In this document: in pieces, positions 12,152 to 24,234 of the stretch
Position numbering within the stretch: position 1 is the stretch's first letter
Layout: the number at the start of each line of letters is the position of its first letter
Assembly: GCA_039704465.1 (NCBI GenBank)
Contig: JASFAU010000008.1
Location: 1,116,001 to 1,180,000 of the forward strand
Reading direction: 5' to 3'
Source of the DNA: Plasmodiophora brassicae
Taxonomy: Eukaryota; Endomyxa; Phytomyxea; Plasmodiophorida; Plasmodiophoridae
Length of the DNA: 64,000 nt
Position numbers and translations under genes: made by a program
The notes under the pieces: generated by a model
What the model was told of the DNA's origin: nothing
The model's database searches: none
What the model saw: only the letters and a program-made list of their open reading frames with translations

Positions 12152-12973
12152 TTGGGCACAGTACTACTCGATGGGTAGTCCGATCGCATGCTCGCGAGTA
12201 CTAGTCGACCGATCCGTGGATACAGGCACGTTTATTATTGGTCGCTGACTCGGGAGTTGACCTTGGGGCGGCACAACGCCTCGCGGATCATCGGATCATT
12301 ACACAGCGTACACGTCCCTACGGATCCGACGTTGTCTATCATCACCAGGGCACCCATCCGCAGCGGTTAGTGCAAACACGATCGGCTCACTTGTCGATCC
12401 TCACCATTCTCTGTCACCAAACTGGCGCATGGATATGGGGACCCGGAGCGTTTTCGACACCGCCATCTCTGACTCGTCGAGTGAGTTTAGCCGAATGACC
12501 TGATATTTTCGGCACGGTAAACTCATCACGATTCGCTCTGTTGCAGTCGCCTCGCCTGCTGCTCGCTCGGTACTCGTTGGCCGGAATGCAGTCGAACAGA
12601 CGAGGAATACCGGGTTCCGATGCTGATGTTGTAGGGCAAGCAATCATCTGCCATGGACGTGGCTGACACCTATACCGGCCCATATCATGCGTCGTTGCGG
12701 CCCAAGTCTGGATGAATGCAGGAACTCTGACGTCCCTCGTGTTACGTATCGAAACCGAGGTCGTGCTCGGTTCATAGTTCGACTCTGCAATAGTGTATAA
12801 TCAAGCAATCGTACAACAGCACAACGAATTGTCGCGCGCCAGCAGTCCTTGTGGGCCATGCGAATACCTGAAGAAAGTCGACGATGGCCTCGAGAGCAAT
12901 ATAGCGCGCGCGGCGCGAACGAACTTTATCCATTCACAAGCCTGTAAAACACTGCCGAGTGACAGGTTCACAG
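12152..12973. other. Intergenic; left part is the duplicated upstream flank of the 7TM unit
   Basis: 12152 to about 12640 matches 10188-10690. The remainder up to 12973 shows no recognisable gene. Confidence 0.5.
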
Positions 12974-15884
12974 TTAAGGTTTGGGCGTGGTGTAGCCGGC
13001 CACCGTTCGCCCACTCTGGTCGATAAGCTTGTCGATCTTATCAAGCAGTACGGTCTTGCTGGCAATGGGCAGTGCTGGATTGTTCATCTCTGCTGCGATC
13101 TTTCTGCAAATGTGCTCAACCCTCGGGTCGGCAGACAATGTTTGGCGGGCGATCGACCCGCTGGTCTGGCCAGCAACTGCCATCTTGGACTCGCCAGCGC
13201 CGCTGTTGCTGAATACGGAGTAGAGTTTCGGGCCGAACAGGAACAGCTGCGAGAGGGTGACCCCGCCAGCAAGGCCGACCGCTACGACGGCGTACTGAAC
13301 GTTAGCACGCGTGGCGAAGGCGTTCGATAGCAACAGCAGGAGCACGGCGATCACCATCGAATTATACATGGACAGCATGATGAATTTCGACTCATCTGTT
13401 GAAAGATAGATTTCAATACAGATGATCAAGGACAGTTCGCGGTACCATATTACTGAAGTTGGATGGGCAGTTTCGAATCTGGAATGCAAGGTAGCACCCA
13501 TACAGCAAGCAGAGCACCTTGGGGGTGTATATCAGCACGGAAAAGATACTCTCGTACGCGAGGACACAGAAGCGCCCATCATCGAGGTCAGTCTGCGAGT
13601 TCGGCACGGCGGTGATGACGCAGGTCGGCTGACCGACCACAGCACGAACAACGCATTCCGTGATTTCGTACGACGCGAACAGGGCCACGAGCTTGACGAG
13701 CTTCCCGGTCGTGATCTTGACGACGCTCATCGTCCTCTGGCAGAAAATTGAGTGAATCCGCCAGGCTTTCGCCGTCGTGCTGCCGAAGATCATGACGAAC
13801 GCGATCGACAGAAGAAAGGGCGTGATTATGCACGACCATGACTGTTCGTACCCCATCGTACAGACGCCTGCAAACGCGACGTACGATCCTGATAATGTCA
13901 CCTGCGACAACCAGTGGTCCGATCCGCGAATCGCGGCATGCGATCGGTAGGCGAAGATGACAGCCTGGAGGATGGCGATGATCGCCGACAGGACGAGGAC
14001 CAATGCAAGGATACTCATGCGCATGGTCGCGGTGATCTCCTGCAAGATGCGTTGCGGAGGAGGTGGCGATATGGATATCCATCCGATCCAGAGCTGCTTG
14101 TTGTTCAGCAGCCAGGTGCAGGACGCGTTGAACACGTTGTCGTAGAGCGCTTGGCCGACTAGGTCCTCGTCCATCGATCTCAACGATTTCGTCATCTCCA
14201 TCGCCGAGAACGTGAACTGTCGAAACATCTGGACGGCGTCGCGGTATTCGACGTTGTCGTGGAACGCAGGATTCATTGTCTTGGTGAGCGTCTGCGTTGG
14301 CATATCTTGGTGCCGGGGCACGCCGGGTTCAGCACGCGCTCGTGAATTAACGATACGAAAATGACGAACCGCAGTTGACACCGGGGGCGGATCCGTTCAG
14401 TTCGCCAGGGTGAGCGGCCAGCTGCGAATAGCATTCGTCCGTGTACCTGTTATTCGTGATCAGTTCTAAACGGGACAGCGGCAGAATTTGCCCAAGCACG
14501 CGTACTCCTTGAAGCGGACACGTTGCAGATTATGGATAGCAGCGAAGGCGGTAGGCACCCAGTAGTACAGGAATATCGGCTGCCGGGTAGCCAACAGTGA
14601 CGACACGTACTGTCGTTGGATACCAGTCAGGTCCAGTGGATAAGTCGAGCCTTCGAATGGTCTTACTGGCATGAAATTGCTCCCCAGCCTATGGAAAACT
14701 CAGTTGTGACCAAAGATACTGCACTCGGCTGCCTTACAGTGGTATTGTGATGTTAAGGTTCATGTTGACGACCATACTTTGCATGATATCTACCCCAATA
14801 CTAAGCTTCGCTCGCATACAGGTTGGCGTCACTCGATACTCTTCTGCCACGACGCTGTTATGTCGAGCAGCTCGAAGCAGTACGGCGAGTACTTCGTCAC
14901 ATTGCTAAGAACAACGATCAGAGACTCTCGGGCCCTTCCCCATTCTGAACGTACCATTTGAAATCGAAGTATGCCTGGGTGTTGCTATGACGAGGCAGTC
15001 AGACTGATCGTATCCTTGGAGAAACACGTCACCTGCTCATATTACAGCTGATCGTGGCATTTCGGAGGCGACGTTTCCTGGATCAGTTAGTGGTCAGCTC
15101 CCGCAGCTCTTGTCAGTCGACGAAACTGTCACCCACCAATGCGCACCATTTCGGAACGAATTCACGACCGGGATCAACCATCAGCGACTGGGGTGTCGAT
15201 CCCGATCGGCGGAAGATGCGGTTGACTTCAGGCGTCTTGAACAGGGTACCGACGTCGAGGTTGGCATCGGGATGCTCATCAATCAGGTACTGCGGAATGC
15301 TAAGGAAATTGTACCCCGTGTACCTGAATGCAATCACGAATTACATATCACAACTTTAGCTGGCATGGCTCCTGCGTACTTACCCGAGGGCCCCGACGTC
15401 CAAACATAAACCCTGCGTGGTCAAGGGCGAATCACTACCGTCCAACGTTTGACAGAGCATACAGTTAGCCTACGTACCTTCTTCAGAACCCATTCCTGGT
15501 AGCGTGCAGATTCCGATTGCGGCCAGTTCTCGAACGCCAGGTCGTATAGGCCGTTGGCGCACGCCTCGAACTCGTACGTCCCGTCAACCACTGTGGTGCG
15601 GAAGCCGAGGACCTCTTCCAGCAGAGTCGCCCCGATCTGACTGACCAGGTTGTGCGAGCCCCTGCCCCCCGGTCTGAGTGCCGGCACGAGGCGACAGACG
15701 TCTTCCGCCTGCGCATAACGCACCAGTTCTGGTATTCAATGCGGATCGGACGTAGGCCTGGACGACGTTGCGGAGTCGGCAGGTTCAGGGCCGCAATGTA
15801 CTCTTCGCTGAAGCACTTCCGGCTGACCTCCTGTCCGATAACAGCGCCCACGACACACGTTAGCAGCACCAGCAAACGCAGCAT
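12974..15884 (-). CDS. Class C GPCR (GABA-B-like 7TM) with OpuAC-like ligand-binding ectodomain
   Basis: Multi-exon. Exon 1 (15724-15884) starts with a signal peptide (MLRLLVLLTCVVGAVIG). Exon 2 (15478-15661) reads LLEEVLGF, then AFENWP, recalling bacterial glycine-betaine/choline binding proteins (OpuAC family). Further ectodomain exons lie near 15390, 15113-15330 and 14466-14672. The membrane part (13454-14310) contains TTAKAWRIHSIF and KITTGKLVKLVALF, the loop region typical of GABA-B receptors. After an intron at 13396-13453 the frame continues with ESKFIMLSMYN and the seventh helix, matching the GABA-B pattern before TM6/TM7. The tail has a short coiled-coil-like end. The splice joins at 15662-15723 and 13396-13453 restore both frame and family motifs. 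Ligand unknown; betaine-like sensing is speculative. Confidence 0.75.
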
Positions 15885-16204
15885 CGAGCGCGCTGCCGAC
15901 GCAGCTGTAACGGCGTGCAAACTGTAATATGGGTGAGACGCTTCTTCGAGGCCCCGCCTGGCCCCCGGACCGGATGCTTCCGGCAACACTGACGAGGGGG
16001 CACGTCACGAAACCCCGCGCGTCCATGCCAACGTCTGCCGAGGCGTCGACCACCGTTGCCCGTCATCGGGAAACGATGTCGCCATACGGCCACCGCGTAG
16101 TACTGACGTGTCACTGGGGGAATGCTTGAAGCGACTGACAGGCGCCGTCGGTGGGAAATATATGCGCAGGCCGCCCTATCATATCCTCGTGCGGATAAAT
16201 CGAA
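15885..16204. other. Short intergenic region
   Basis: Lies between two minus-strand genes; presumably the promoter of the class C receptor gene and the 3' end of the kinase gene. Nothing recognised. Confidence 0.4.
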
Positions 16205-18093
16205 TCATTTAGTCGACAAGGTCGACGGCAAATCGCTATCGCTGGTTAGATGCTTTCCAGAGTGGCCGGTGGAGCGCAGCCTGGATCGGGTGCGAACGGT
16301 TTCGGCCACCGATGGCAGCAGGATCGCGTTGTTGTTGTTGTTCCCCGACGACGTCCCAGACGGTGCTTCGTCGTCGTCGTCGAACTCGAAGTCGGGCAGC
16401 CGCGACGACGGCGTCAGGCTCGACGATTTCCACGACGGTGTCGGCGACGACTTCACCGACGCGGTCGAATCAATGCTGGACGCTCTGCTGCTCGCCCCGG
16501 ATCCCTGCTGCTGCCGAAGTTTGAACTGCCCCGTTGCCGACGCCCCGCTCCTGACGCTCGACACCGACCCTCCACTGCCCCGCATCGACCTAGACGTTGG
16601 CGACGGCGCCGTATCACGCTTCGCAATGGACGTCGACGTCGTTGTCGTCGGCACGCTCGGCAACGGGGGCAACTTGGCCGAATCCGCCCGCTTCAACTTT
16701 GGCTTGCTGGCCGCCGGCGCCTTGGTTCTCGTCGATGCCTGCAGGTACGTCGAATAAGCAACAATGTCAACAGGCGCCGCGCCGGTGCAACGAGGCGTGC
16801 TGGCCACCCGACCGCTCGAAGGCGCCGCCGGTGGGCGCCACGAATCGGCGCCGACCAATTCGCAAACTACTGCTGACCTTGGCCTGTGCGGCCTTCTCGC
16901 TGACCTTCTCCCTGGCCTGCTTGACGGCGTCCTCGCTGACCTGGCGCGTGCTGGCGTCGGCCAGGTCGCTCAGCTCCATCATGTACCACGGGTGGCTCTT
17001 CACCTCCGAGATGGTCGCCCGCGATTCCGGGTCCGGCGTCAGCATCCGGCCGATCAGGTCGCGCAGCTCTGCAAACATACAGGGCTTTCGTCAGCGCCCG
17101 TCGACGACGAACAAGAGCATCGGCCGAACCTTCGCTGAAGTAGTCCGGGTAGGTGAACTCCAGGTTGAGGATCTTCTTGAACAGGGCGGGCGTACTGCGC
17201 GCCTGGAACGGGAGGAACCCGGCGACCATGGCGTAGAGGATGACGCCCATGGACCAGAGGTCGGCCGGCGCCCCGATGTGCTGGCCCGCCTCCCGGTTGA
17301 TCTGCTCCGGGGCCAGGTACGACGGCGTGCCGCAGGCGGTGCCCAGCTCGGAGCGCCCGAGGATCGCCGTGTTCGACAGGCCGAAATCGGCGATCTTCAC
17401 GGTCTGGTTCACCATCAGGATGTTCTCCAGCTTCAGGTCGCGGTGGATGACGTTCTTCCGGTGGCAGTACTCGACGCCGGCCACGATCTCGCTGAAGACC
17501 TTGCAGGCCTCCCGTTCCGGCAGCGCGTGCCGCGCCTTGATCACGTCCAGCAGCTCGCCGCCTTGCGCCAGCTCCATCACCATCACGATGTGCGCGACGT
17601 CGTCGATGACCTCGTACAGCCGTATGATGTGCTCGCACTTCAACGACGTCAGGATCGCCGACTCGCGGAACAACCGCTCCACCTCGCTAATGTCCCGAAC
17701 CTGTCGGGGCGATACGTCAGCGCATCACCTGGACCCCTAACGCGGGTCGGAGGGGGCGCACCTGCTTCTTGGACAGGAACTTCAGGGCGACCCGTTCGCC
17801 CGTATCGCAGTGTGTGCCGACCTTGACGGTGCCGAACGAACCCTTGCCGATCGTCTCCCCAATGATGTACTGGCCGACGCGTTTCTTTCTGGACCTCGAC
17901 CTGCTGCCGCGTCCGGACGCCAGCGACCCCGCCCGCGACGTTGGCCGGTTGATGATCGACGACCTACCACCAGAGACGTCGGCGACGTGGCGCGCGCGCT
18001 CAGATCAACGAGGGGGGCACAGTACGAGGTGTCCTCGGACTCGTCGTCGGACGACAACGTCGCCTCCCGGGCATACACCGAATCTGATGACAT
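16205..18093 (-). CDS. CAMK-like serine/threonine protein kinase
   Basis: Start at ATG 18093 (MSSDSVYAREATLSS), an acidic/Ser-rich N-terminus. After an intron near 17890-17955 comes the glycine loop (GETIGKGSFGTVKVG) and VALKFLSKK with the ATP-binding Lys. 16867-17682 holds the rest: HRDLKLEN catalytic loop, DFGLSN, activation segment CGTPSYLAPEQ and DLWSMGVILYAMVAG. The end of the catalytic domain (LIGRMLTPDPESRATISEV) is on the next exon, around 16960-17075. A long Ser/Thr/Pro-rich tail follows (16205 to about 16750). The order fits the CAMKL group (SNF1/AMPK, MARK, BRSK); I cannot assign the subfamily. No regulatory UBA or KA1 domain is recognised. Confidence 0.82.
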
Positions 18094-18252
18094 ACTGTCG
18101 TTGCCGTCGTCGTCGTCGGTCGGCCGCCGCTCGAGGCGGCCGACGCCTTTGGTATTGTAAATTAAGGGGCGGCGATCGACGCGACGTATCCGTACGGTTT
18201 GGGCGATCCATTAGCCAAGCTACGTCGTGCATTCTTACATTGACACGCATGA

Positions 18253-21200
18253 TCACCGTTTGATGTGCTTGATGGCCTTCAGTGCGACGATGGCCAGGGC
18301 GCGGTAGGCGATGCCGACGGCGACGAGGCCGGCGATGTACATCCATTGCTGGTCGGGGACGATGCCGAACGTCTGCAGGATGCTGTCGGTGCAGGTGCCC
18401 GAGGCCAGCCCCGAATCGTTGCAGTCGACGGACACGTCGCCGATCGCCAGCATCTCGCCGGACACGTTCGCGAACAGCGCCCACCTGAAGAACGACGCGT
18501 AGTAGAACCCGAGCGTGAACACGGGCATCGCCTGTCACGCCCAACGACGTTCGTCAGCGCGAGCGCGCGCGCCCCGCACCAGTCGCGCGTTAACCGAATA
18601 GACCAGCAGGAACCCGAACGCCGCGTACATCGTGTAGACGGCCGAAAGGATCGCGAACGCGACCACCGCGTTGGGCGACAGCGCCGTGATTAGGCTGATC
18701 GTAGAGCAGGAGGCTTCGGTGGATAGCCACAACGTGGCCAGGTACAGGAGCGGAGTCGCCGGCGACGACAGAGACAGCCCAGCCAGCAGGTACGACGGAA
18801 CACCCAGGCAGATCGCCTGTGCACGAGGCGAACGCGTTAGAGCGCGCCAATACGCGGGGCCGGGCGGCACAACAGCACCTGTGCCATCAGGAACGGGGTC
18901 TCGGCGAGCGCGGACGCCAGGTAGTACGACGTCTCGCCGTACCTGCGACACAGGAGTGGTGACATCAGCACACGACCATTACGGAAACGCAGGCCAGCGC
19001 CTACATGCCGAGCGCCAGCTCCCGATAGTAGCACGGGCGTTCGTTGACGATGTACGAGATCTTGGCCTGCTGCGCCCAGGCGAGGTTGTTGACTGTGTGG
19101 TGTGTGTCACGGACCGTGTCGCCCGCGATGGGAGGCGCGTCGAAACACGCACCGATTGCAAAGCAGCAGGCGATGCGGGCGACGATGCCGTCGTACGTGT
19201 AGGGCAGGTGCAGGAACATGAACCCGACCATGCAGCTGAAGACGAGCAGGCACAGGAACCGCGTTGACAGGTACGTCGTGTCGCGCAGCTCGCATCGGAA
19301 CCTGCGACGCAGCAGGACCCGGAACGTCGTCAGCGGCGACACGCGCCCGAGACGACGCCTGCGAGCCGCCGGCACGCTGTGTACGACGACGTCTGGCGCC
19401 GGCACGGGATTCGGATGGACGTTGCGGGCGGGCGCCTCGGCGCAGACCGTTCGCAGGGCGTACTCGGCCAGGTTCTCGTCCGGGTCGCGTCCCGGGTACC
19501 CTTCGGGTGTTCAGCGCGGGTAGCACGCGTCACTCGGCGGTCGACCTTGTACCTGCTCGCCTGCAGAAGTCGTCGAGGAGGGCGGTGGGGCCGAAGTAGG
19601 CCTGGGCGCCGCCGGGGCGCAGCAGCAGGATCCAGTTGAACCGGTCCAGGATCTGTGACGATGGTTGGTGGATCGTGCAGAACACGGGCGTGTGCCGCGA
19701 CACGGCCACGAGGCTGTCCACGACGTCAAGCGCGGCAGGTGCGTCGAGCCCGGTGGTCGCCTGCGATACGATCAGCATTCGGTTCGGATATAATGCGACG
19801 CGCGTCGTGTATAGGTACTTCGTCGCAGAACTGTGCAACGACGCGTCATGAATCAGAGACAGGAAGGGCGACAACGCACGACTCGAGCAATGTGACGCAC
19901 CAAAAACCCAGCCCCGTTCCTGATGGCGGCCAGCTCCAGCGCGATCGACACCTTCTTTCGTAACGCCCTGCACCCGTTCGGTGTCGGCCAAACGGCAGAC
20001 GTGGAAGGGAAGGACGCGCGGCCAGGCGTACGTACCCTCCCAGGTCCGTCGCCATCAGGTCCTGCCACCGCAGCAACCCCAGCGTCCCGAGGACGTCGTC
20101 GACGATGGCCCGTCGCGACCGATCGTCGACATCCGGTGGCAGGCGCAACTCGGCACTGCATTCGACGACTTCTCGAACCTGGCACAGGCCGACCATCAGC
20201 AAACGATGTGTGCCCAGCACCACAGGCGCCCGCGAACGCGTACCGTGCAGAACGATGGCAGCGCGTCAAACTGTTCGACAAAGGCGCAGGCGCGTCGGAA
20301 GTCGAGGCGATCGCGATCGCTCCCATTGACGCGGACGCGCCCGGTGACCGCGCCCGTGTTCTTCCGCCCGGCCAGCACGTCCAGCAGCGTGGTCTTACCG
20401 GCGCCGCTGGCACCCATCTACGTACAGGACGGGGCCAGGAGTCAGCAGGTCGCGCCAGCAACGACGCCCATTGGCGCAACGTGCCAGTGCAACCAGCATG
20501 CCCGGCTGGGCGAACAGCGACACGTCCTTCAGCAGGGTGCGGTTGCCGACAGAATAGCATAGGGATTCCACGGTCAGGATCGGCAGATGTGCTGCACGAT
20601 CTACGACGGCGCCTTCGTCCTTCTCGGCCGCCATCGGCACACTGACAACGCCATCGTCGTCACCTGGTTGCGACGCGGCCGATCAGAAACAGTGCCTGAA
20701 CCATCCGCCCGCAGCGAGTGCACGTACGTGGACGAGCGCGGCAGCGGTGGCCTTCTTCGACGCCCCCGCCCGTTTCAAAGTTCAGGACCAGCATGCACGT
20801 CAGCGCACACGCATGGAACAGGCCTGAGCGCGTCATGTGTCAATCAGCCGTTCAACGGGGCCGGGAACAGCGGGACCGGGTACCGAGGAACACGAACGAT
20901 TGCGCCAGGAGCATCCAGGGGGATCGCGCCTGGTCCCAGCCGTACTCGACGAGCAACTCCGACCCGTTCACCCATCGGCACAGGTGGGACGGCTCGCAAT
21001 CCAGGGGGCGCCCGGCGAACTCGTTGATGGCCAGCGCCTGCGGACCGTCATCGTGCCGCAACCGACATGCACGCGGCTGGCCGTGCCTCGAATAACCGTT
21101 TGAAGTAGGACACGAAGTTCAGCCATTGCAGGAACCGGGGGATCAGCGGGGCGGGGCACCTGACAGGACCCGAAGACGACGACGACGGGTCAGAACTGGC

Positions 21201-23804
21201 CGCCCAGGCTGCAGGTGTCGTTCCTGGCGCCCGCTTACATGTATCCCTGATAGTACCACTGCGCAAGGCAGTTAGGGCCAGCCCGTCGTGTTCGTCCCGG
21301 TCGCGTCCCACTTACGAAAAAGTTGTTCGCGATGATGGCGACCATTCCAGCAGCACCCTCGTGCGGCACGACGTTCGCAATGAACGTCACCAGCGCCCGG
21401 CCTGCGACTTCGTAAGCGCTAGACGGTGGCGCGCGGCACAGGTATCCTCGCACCAATGAACGACAGCTGAAGGATGGCCGCGCAGAAGACGACGAAACGG
21501 GCGCTCAGCACGCCATCGCGCATGTCTGGACCCAAACGACGGACGCTGAGGGGCAGCGCTTGCAAACGCGCGTTGCCAGGCCGTTATTACTCGTCATGCC
21601 GTACACCAGGACGGCGGTGAGAAGCGCCTGTGCGACCAGGACCGGCAGGTCGGCAACGATGCTGGCGAGGTAGTACATCCCGACACGAAAGTACCCGGCG
21701 TTGCGCTGCGCGTAGAACACCGACCTGGCCCATCGTTCAAAACCGGGGTCCTCGTTCGACGATATCGCGCGCTCGCTCGTCCCCGACCTGGACTGGAAGA
21801 TCTGCGGGATCTCCTCGATGGCGTCGTACGCGATGAACCCGGTGACGGTGGCGACTGATCCAGGGCAAAAGTGTCAGGCAGGAACAACGCCCAGCTCCTC
21901 GAGGATGCGAAATTTACAGGCGCCGAGAAACGACATGGACCCGCTCTGGCTGCTGTCCAGGCGCCAAAACACGGCGCCAATGACGACACCAACGATCCAG
22001 GCGCGGGTCAGCCTGCTGAAGAGTTTGGACCGCTCCCGCACGCTAACGACCGCCGCCCTCGTCAAGCACGTCGCGAACTGCGCCCACAGACACCTGCGTT
22101 AGACGTGTCTGGTAACCCCCTCCTGATCATCTCGACAGTGCTACCTGTGCGCCTGGCGACGAGTTGAACTTTGACGCCGTGCGATTCGACACCGCCGGTG
22201 GCGTACCCGGGTCCGCCTTGTCGTGTCGACGGGCCGGGGACAGCGACAGCCGCTGTTGCTCCCAGAGCACCCGGCCGACTTCCTCGTCCATGGCGGACCC
22301 GAGATACGCCTGCGACAGGTCCCCCACCGACCCACCTGCGCGCGTTCCCGTTAGGAGGGCACCACCGCAACGCTCTACTCCACCGACCCCGCATACGATC
22401 GCAGAACAGGTCGGCGACGATGCTCGGAAAGTACTGGCGGTCGCCCATGCGACCGGCGAACGGGTTCGGACGCATCACGTTGCCGACGAAATGCTCCATC
22501 GGGTGCGCACAGATGTCGGACAGGAAGTCGGGCGTCGTACGCTGCGACGGCTTGCGGTACCTGGGAAGGGGCACGCGCGTGATCAGACAACGACCAATGG
22601 GGCCAGCGTCCAGGCGGCGCCCGCACCCGAGGCTTTCCATGTAGGGGAGCGCGTCCGATACGGGGCCGAAGTAGATCAGGGCGCCGTGTGACATGCAGAG
22701 CACGTGGTCGAACCTGGCGAACAGGTCCGGGGAGACCTGGACCAGCGCCATCAGGGCGGACCGGCCCGCGTGGTCACACAGGTTCCTGGCGATGTCGACC
22801 AGGTCCATGGCCGACGACGAGTCCAGGCCGTTCGTCGGGCTGTCCATCAGCATGACGGCGTGGCCCAGCGTCATCTCCAGCGCGATCGTCAGCCGGCGGC
22901 GTTCCCCTCCCGAGATCCCGCGAATCGTCGCGCTCCCGATTCGGGAATCTGCCCGATGCGATAACTGGCGAAACGGGTCAGCCGCCGACGCTCTGGACGG
23001 GGCGCAGCACACGTACGTTCAGCAGGTGCAGGATGAGGCGGACGTGGTGGTCGACGGCGCGTTCCGGTAAACGGGGAGACGACCGCAGCGCTGTTGAGAA
23101 GCGAACCGCCTCCCGGACGGTCATGTGCCTGAGATGCACCATTTTGTTAGCGACGATGCACACAGCTGTGTAGCTCGCGTGTGTTACTCGATGTGCAGGT
23201 CGTCGAAGGGCACGTACGACACGACCTTTCGGAACGTGGGGCCTTTGGCCACCCCTGGGTGCATTCAAGAATGTCGGTCCAGGAGGCGCCCAAATCAGGG
23301 GCACCACCTACCGTTGACGAGAATTTCGCCGCGAACACAGCCACCCTGTTGCCGACCGGATAGGACGCGAAGCAGGCTGCTGACGCCCGAGTCGGGCGGC
23401 CCTAGGCAGCAGACCAGCATCCCTGCGGGGCGACCATGTTAGAAACTGTCAGCATCGCCGACCTCGATCATACGCGCTCACCTGGGTGCAGGAACCCGGA
23501 CACGGGTTCGAAGATGCGCTGGCCGTCCTTGGTGTACGAGACATGCCGCCAGGAAAGCGTCGCGGGTTGCTCCACCAGGCCCGCCTCCTGCTGGAGCCTC
23601 ATGAACCTAGCCCAGGCGTTGGACGCCGCAATTGCCACAGCCATCCGAATCTGCATCGGCACACCTGGCGAACTGTTCCGCGGTGCCCCCCTCGTTCGAG
23701 TCGATCCCGCACGCGTTCGGCTCGGCGCCTCGGTCCACAGGTGAGAACTGGGGCGCGCTGAAGTCAGTTGCCTCGGAGAGGCGGGGCGGCCGGTCAATGC
23801 CCAT
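18253..23804 (-). CDS. Full-size ABCG (PDR-type) ABC transporter
   Basis: Many exons in PDR order NBD1-TMD1-NBD2-TMD2. Start proposed at ATG 23804 (MGIDRPPRLSEATDF); an intron with donor GTGTGCC then joins to FMRLQQEAG and LSWRHVSYTKDGQRIFEPVSG. NBD1 has Walker A GPPDSGVSS (about 23380), so the usual Lys is Val; signature ISGGERRR and MLMDSPTNGLD are near 22850. TMD1 spans 20860-22065. NBD2 begins PILTVESLCYSV (about 20580), has a canonical Walker A GASGAGKTT (20400), a degenerate signature (ALRKKVSIALELAA, about 19950) and TTGLDAPAALDVV (19740). TMD2 ends VALKAIKHIKR at 18253. The product probably sits in the plasma membrane and exports lipophilic compounds (family knowledge). Exon edges are only partly resolved. 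Confidence 0.82.
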
Positions 23805-24234
23805 ACGGAAACGTCGCGCTTCAAACGGGACACGTCCGATACTGTGGCTGGCGATGTCCCGTCGCGACACGCGCCTTGCCCATCGGCCATCGTCGACGAA
23901 CCTGCCGCTCCAAAGGGTATCGACACGTTGAGTTCACGATGCCCGGGTGGAGACTGGCAGCCAGCCCAGGAAGGATATTTTTGTCCAAGTATAGCCCGGT
24001 TGCCTTCAGGCCGCGCTAGGCGTCACAGGTCCTAAACTCTGCCTGACGCACCGGAGACCGGACGCCTCCAGCCATCCGATCCACCACTGGTCTTCACCAC
24101 AGCCCTCAAGGCATGGCAATGCACGGAACGTGGTCCAGAACAGGACGTTCGATGCGACGGACACGCCATTGGGCGGCACGAACGCGTGGTAGCACGAACA
24201 CGGTCGCACGGCCAGGAACACGTAACGTGTTGAC
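23805..24234. other. Intergenic region between ABCG and SWEET genes
   Basis: Short frames only, no recognised gene. Further 5' exons of the ABCG gene cannot be excluded. Confidence 0.4.

Larger units (their letters stand above)
8750..12640. repeat. Tandem segmental duplication carrying 7TM copies 2 and 3
   Basis: Two units of about 1.96 kb. Left ends match at about 8750 and 10713 (both contain ccaggaaagtcacttggaga) and gene starts are 1,964 bp apart (10187 and 12151). Similarity continues upstream of the genes, through about 10690 and 12640, with small indels. Copy 1 (7048-8570) shares the gene and its immediate flanks but is more diverged. The 10188-10735 spacer is therefore duplicated promoter-side DNA without its own gene. 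Confidence 0.75.

Noticed and set aside
19107..19526. Long Arg-rich frames on both strands over the ABCG gene and elsewhere in GC-rich exons
   Set aside because: They are shadows of real exons in high-GC DNA.
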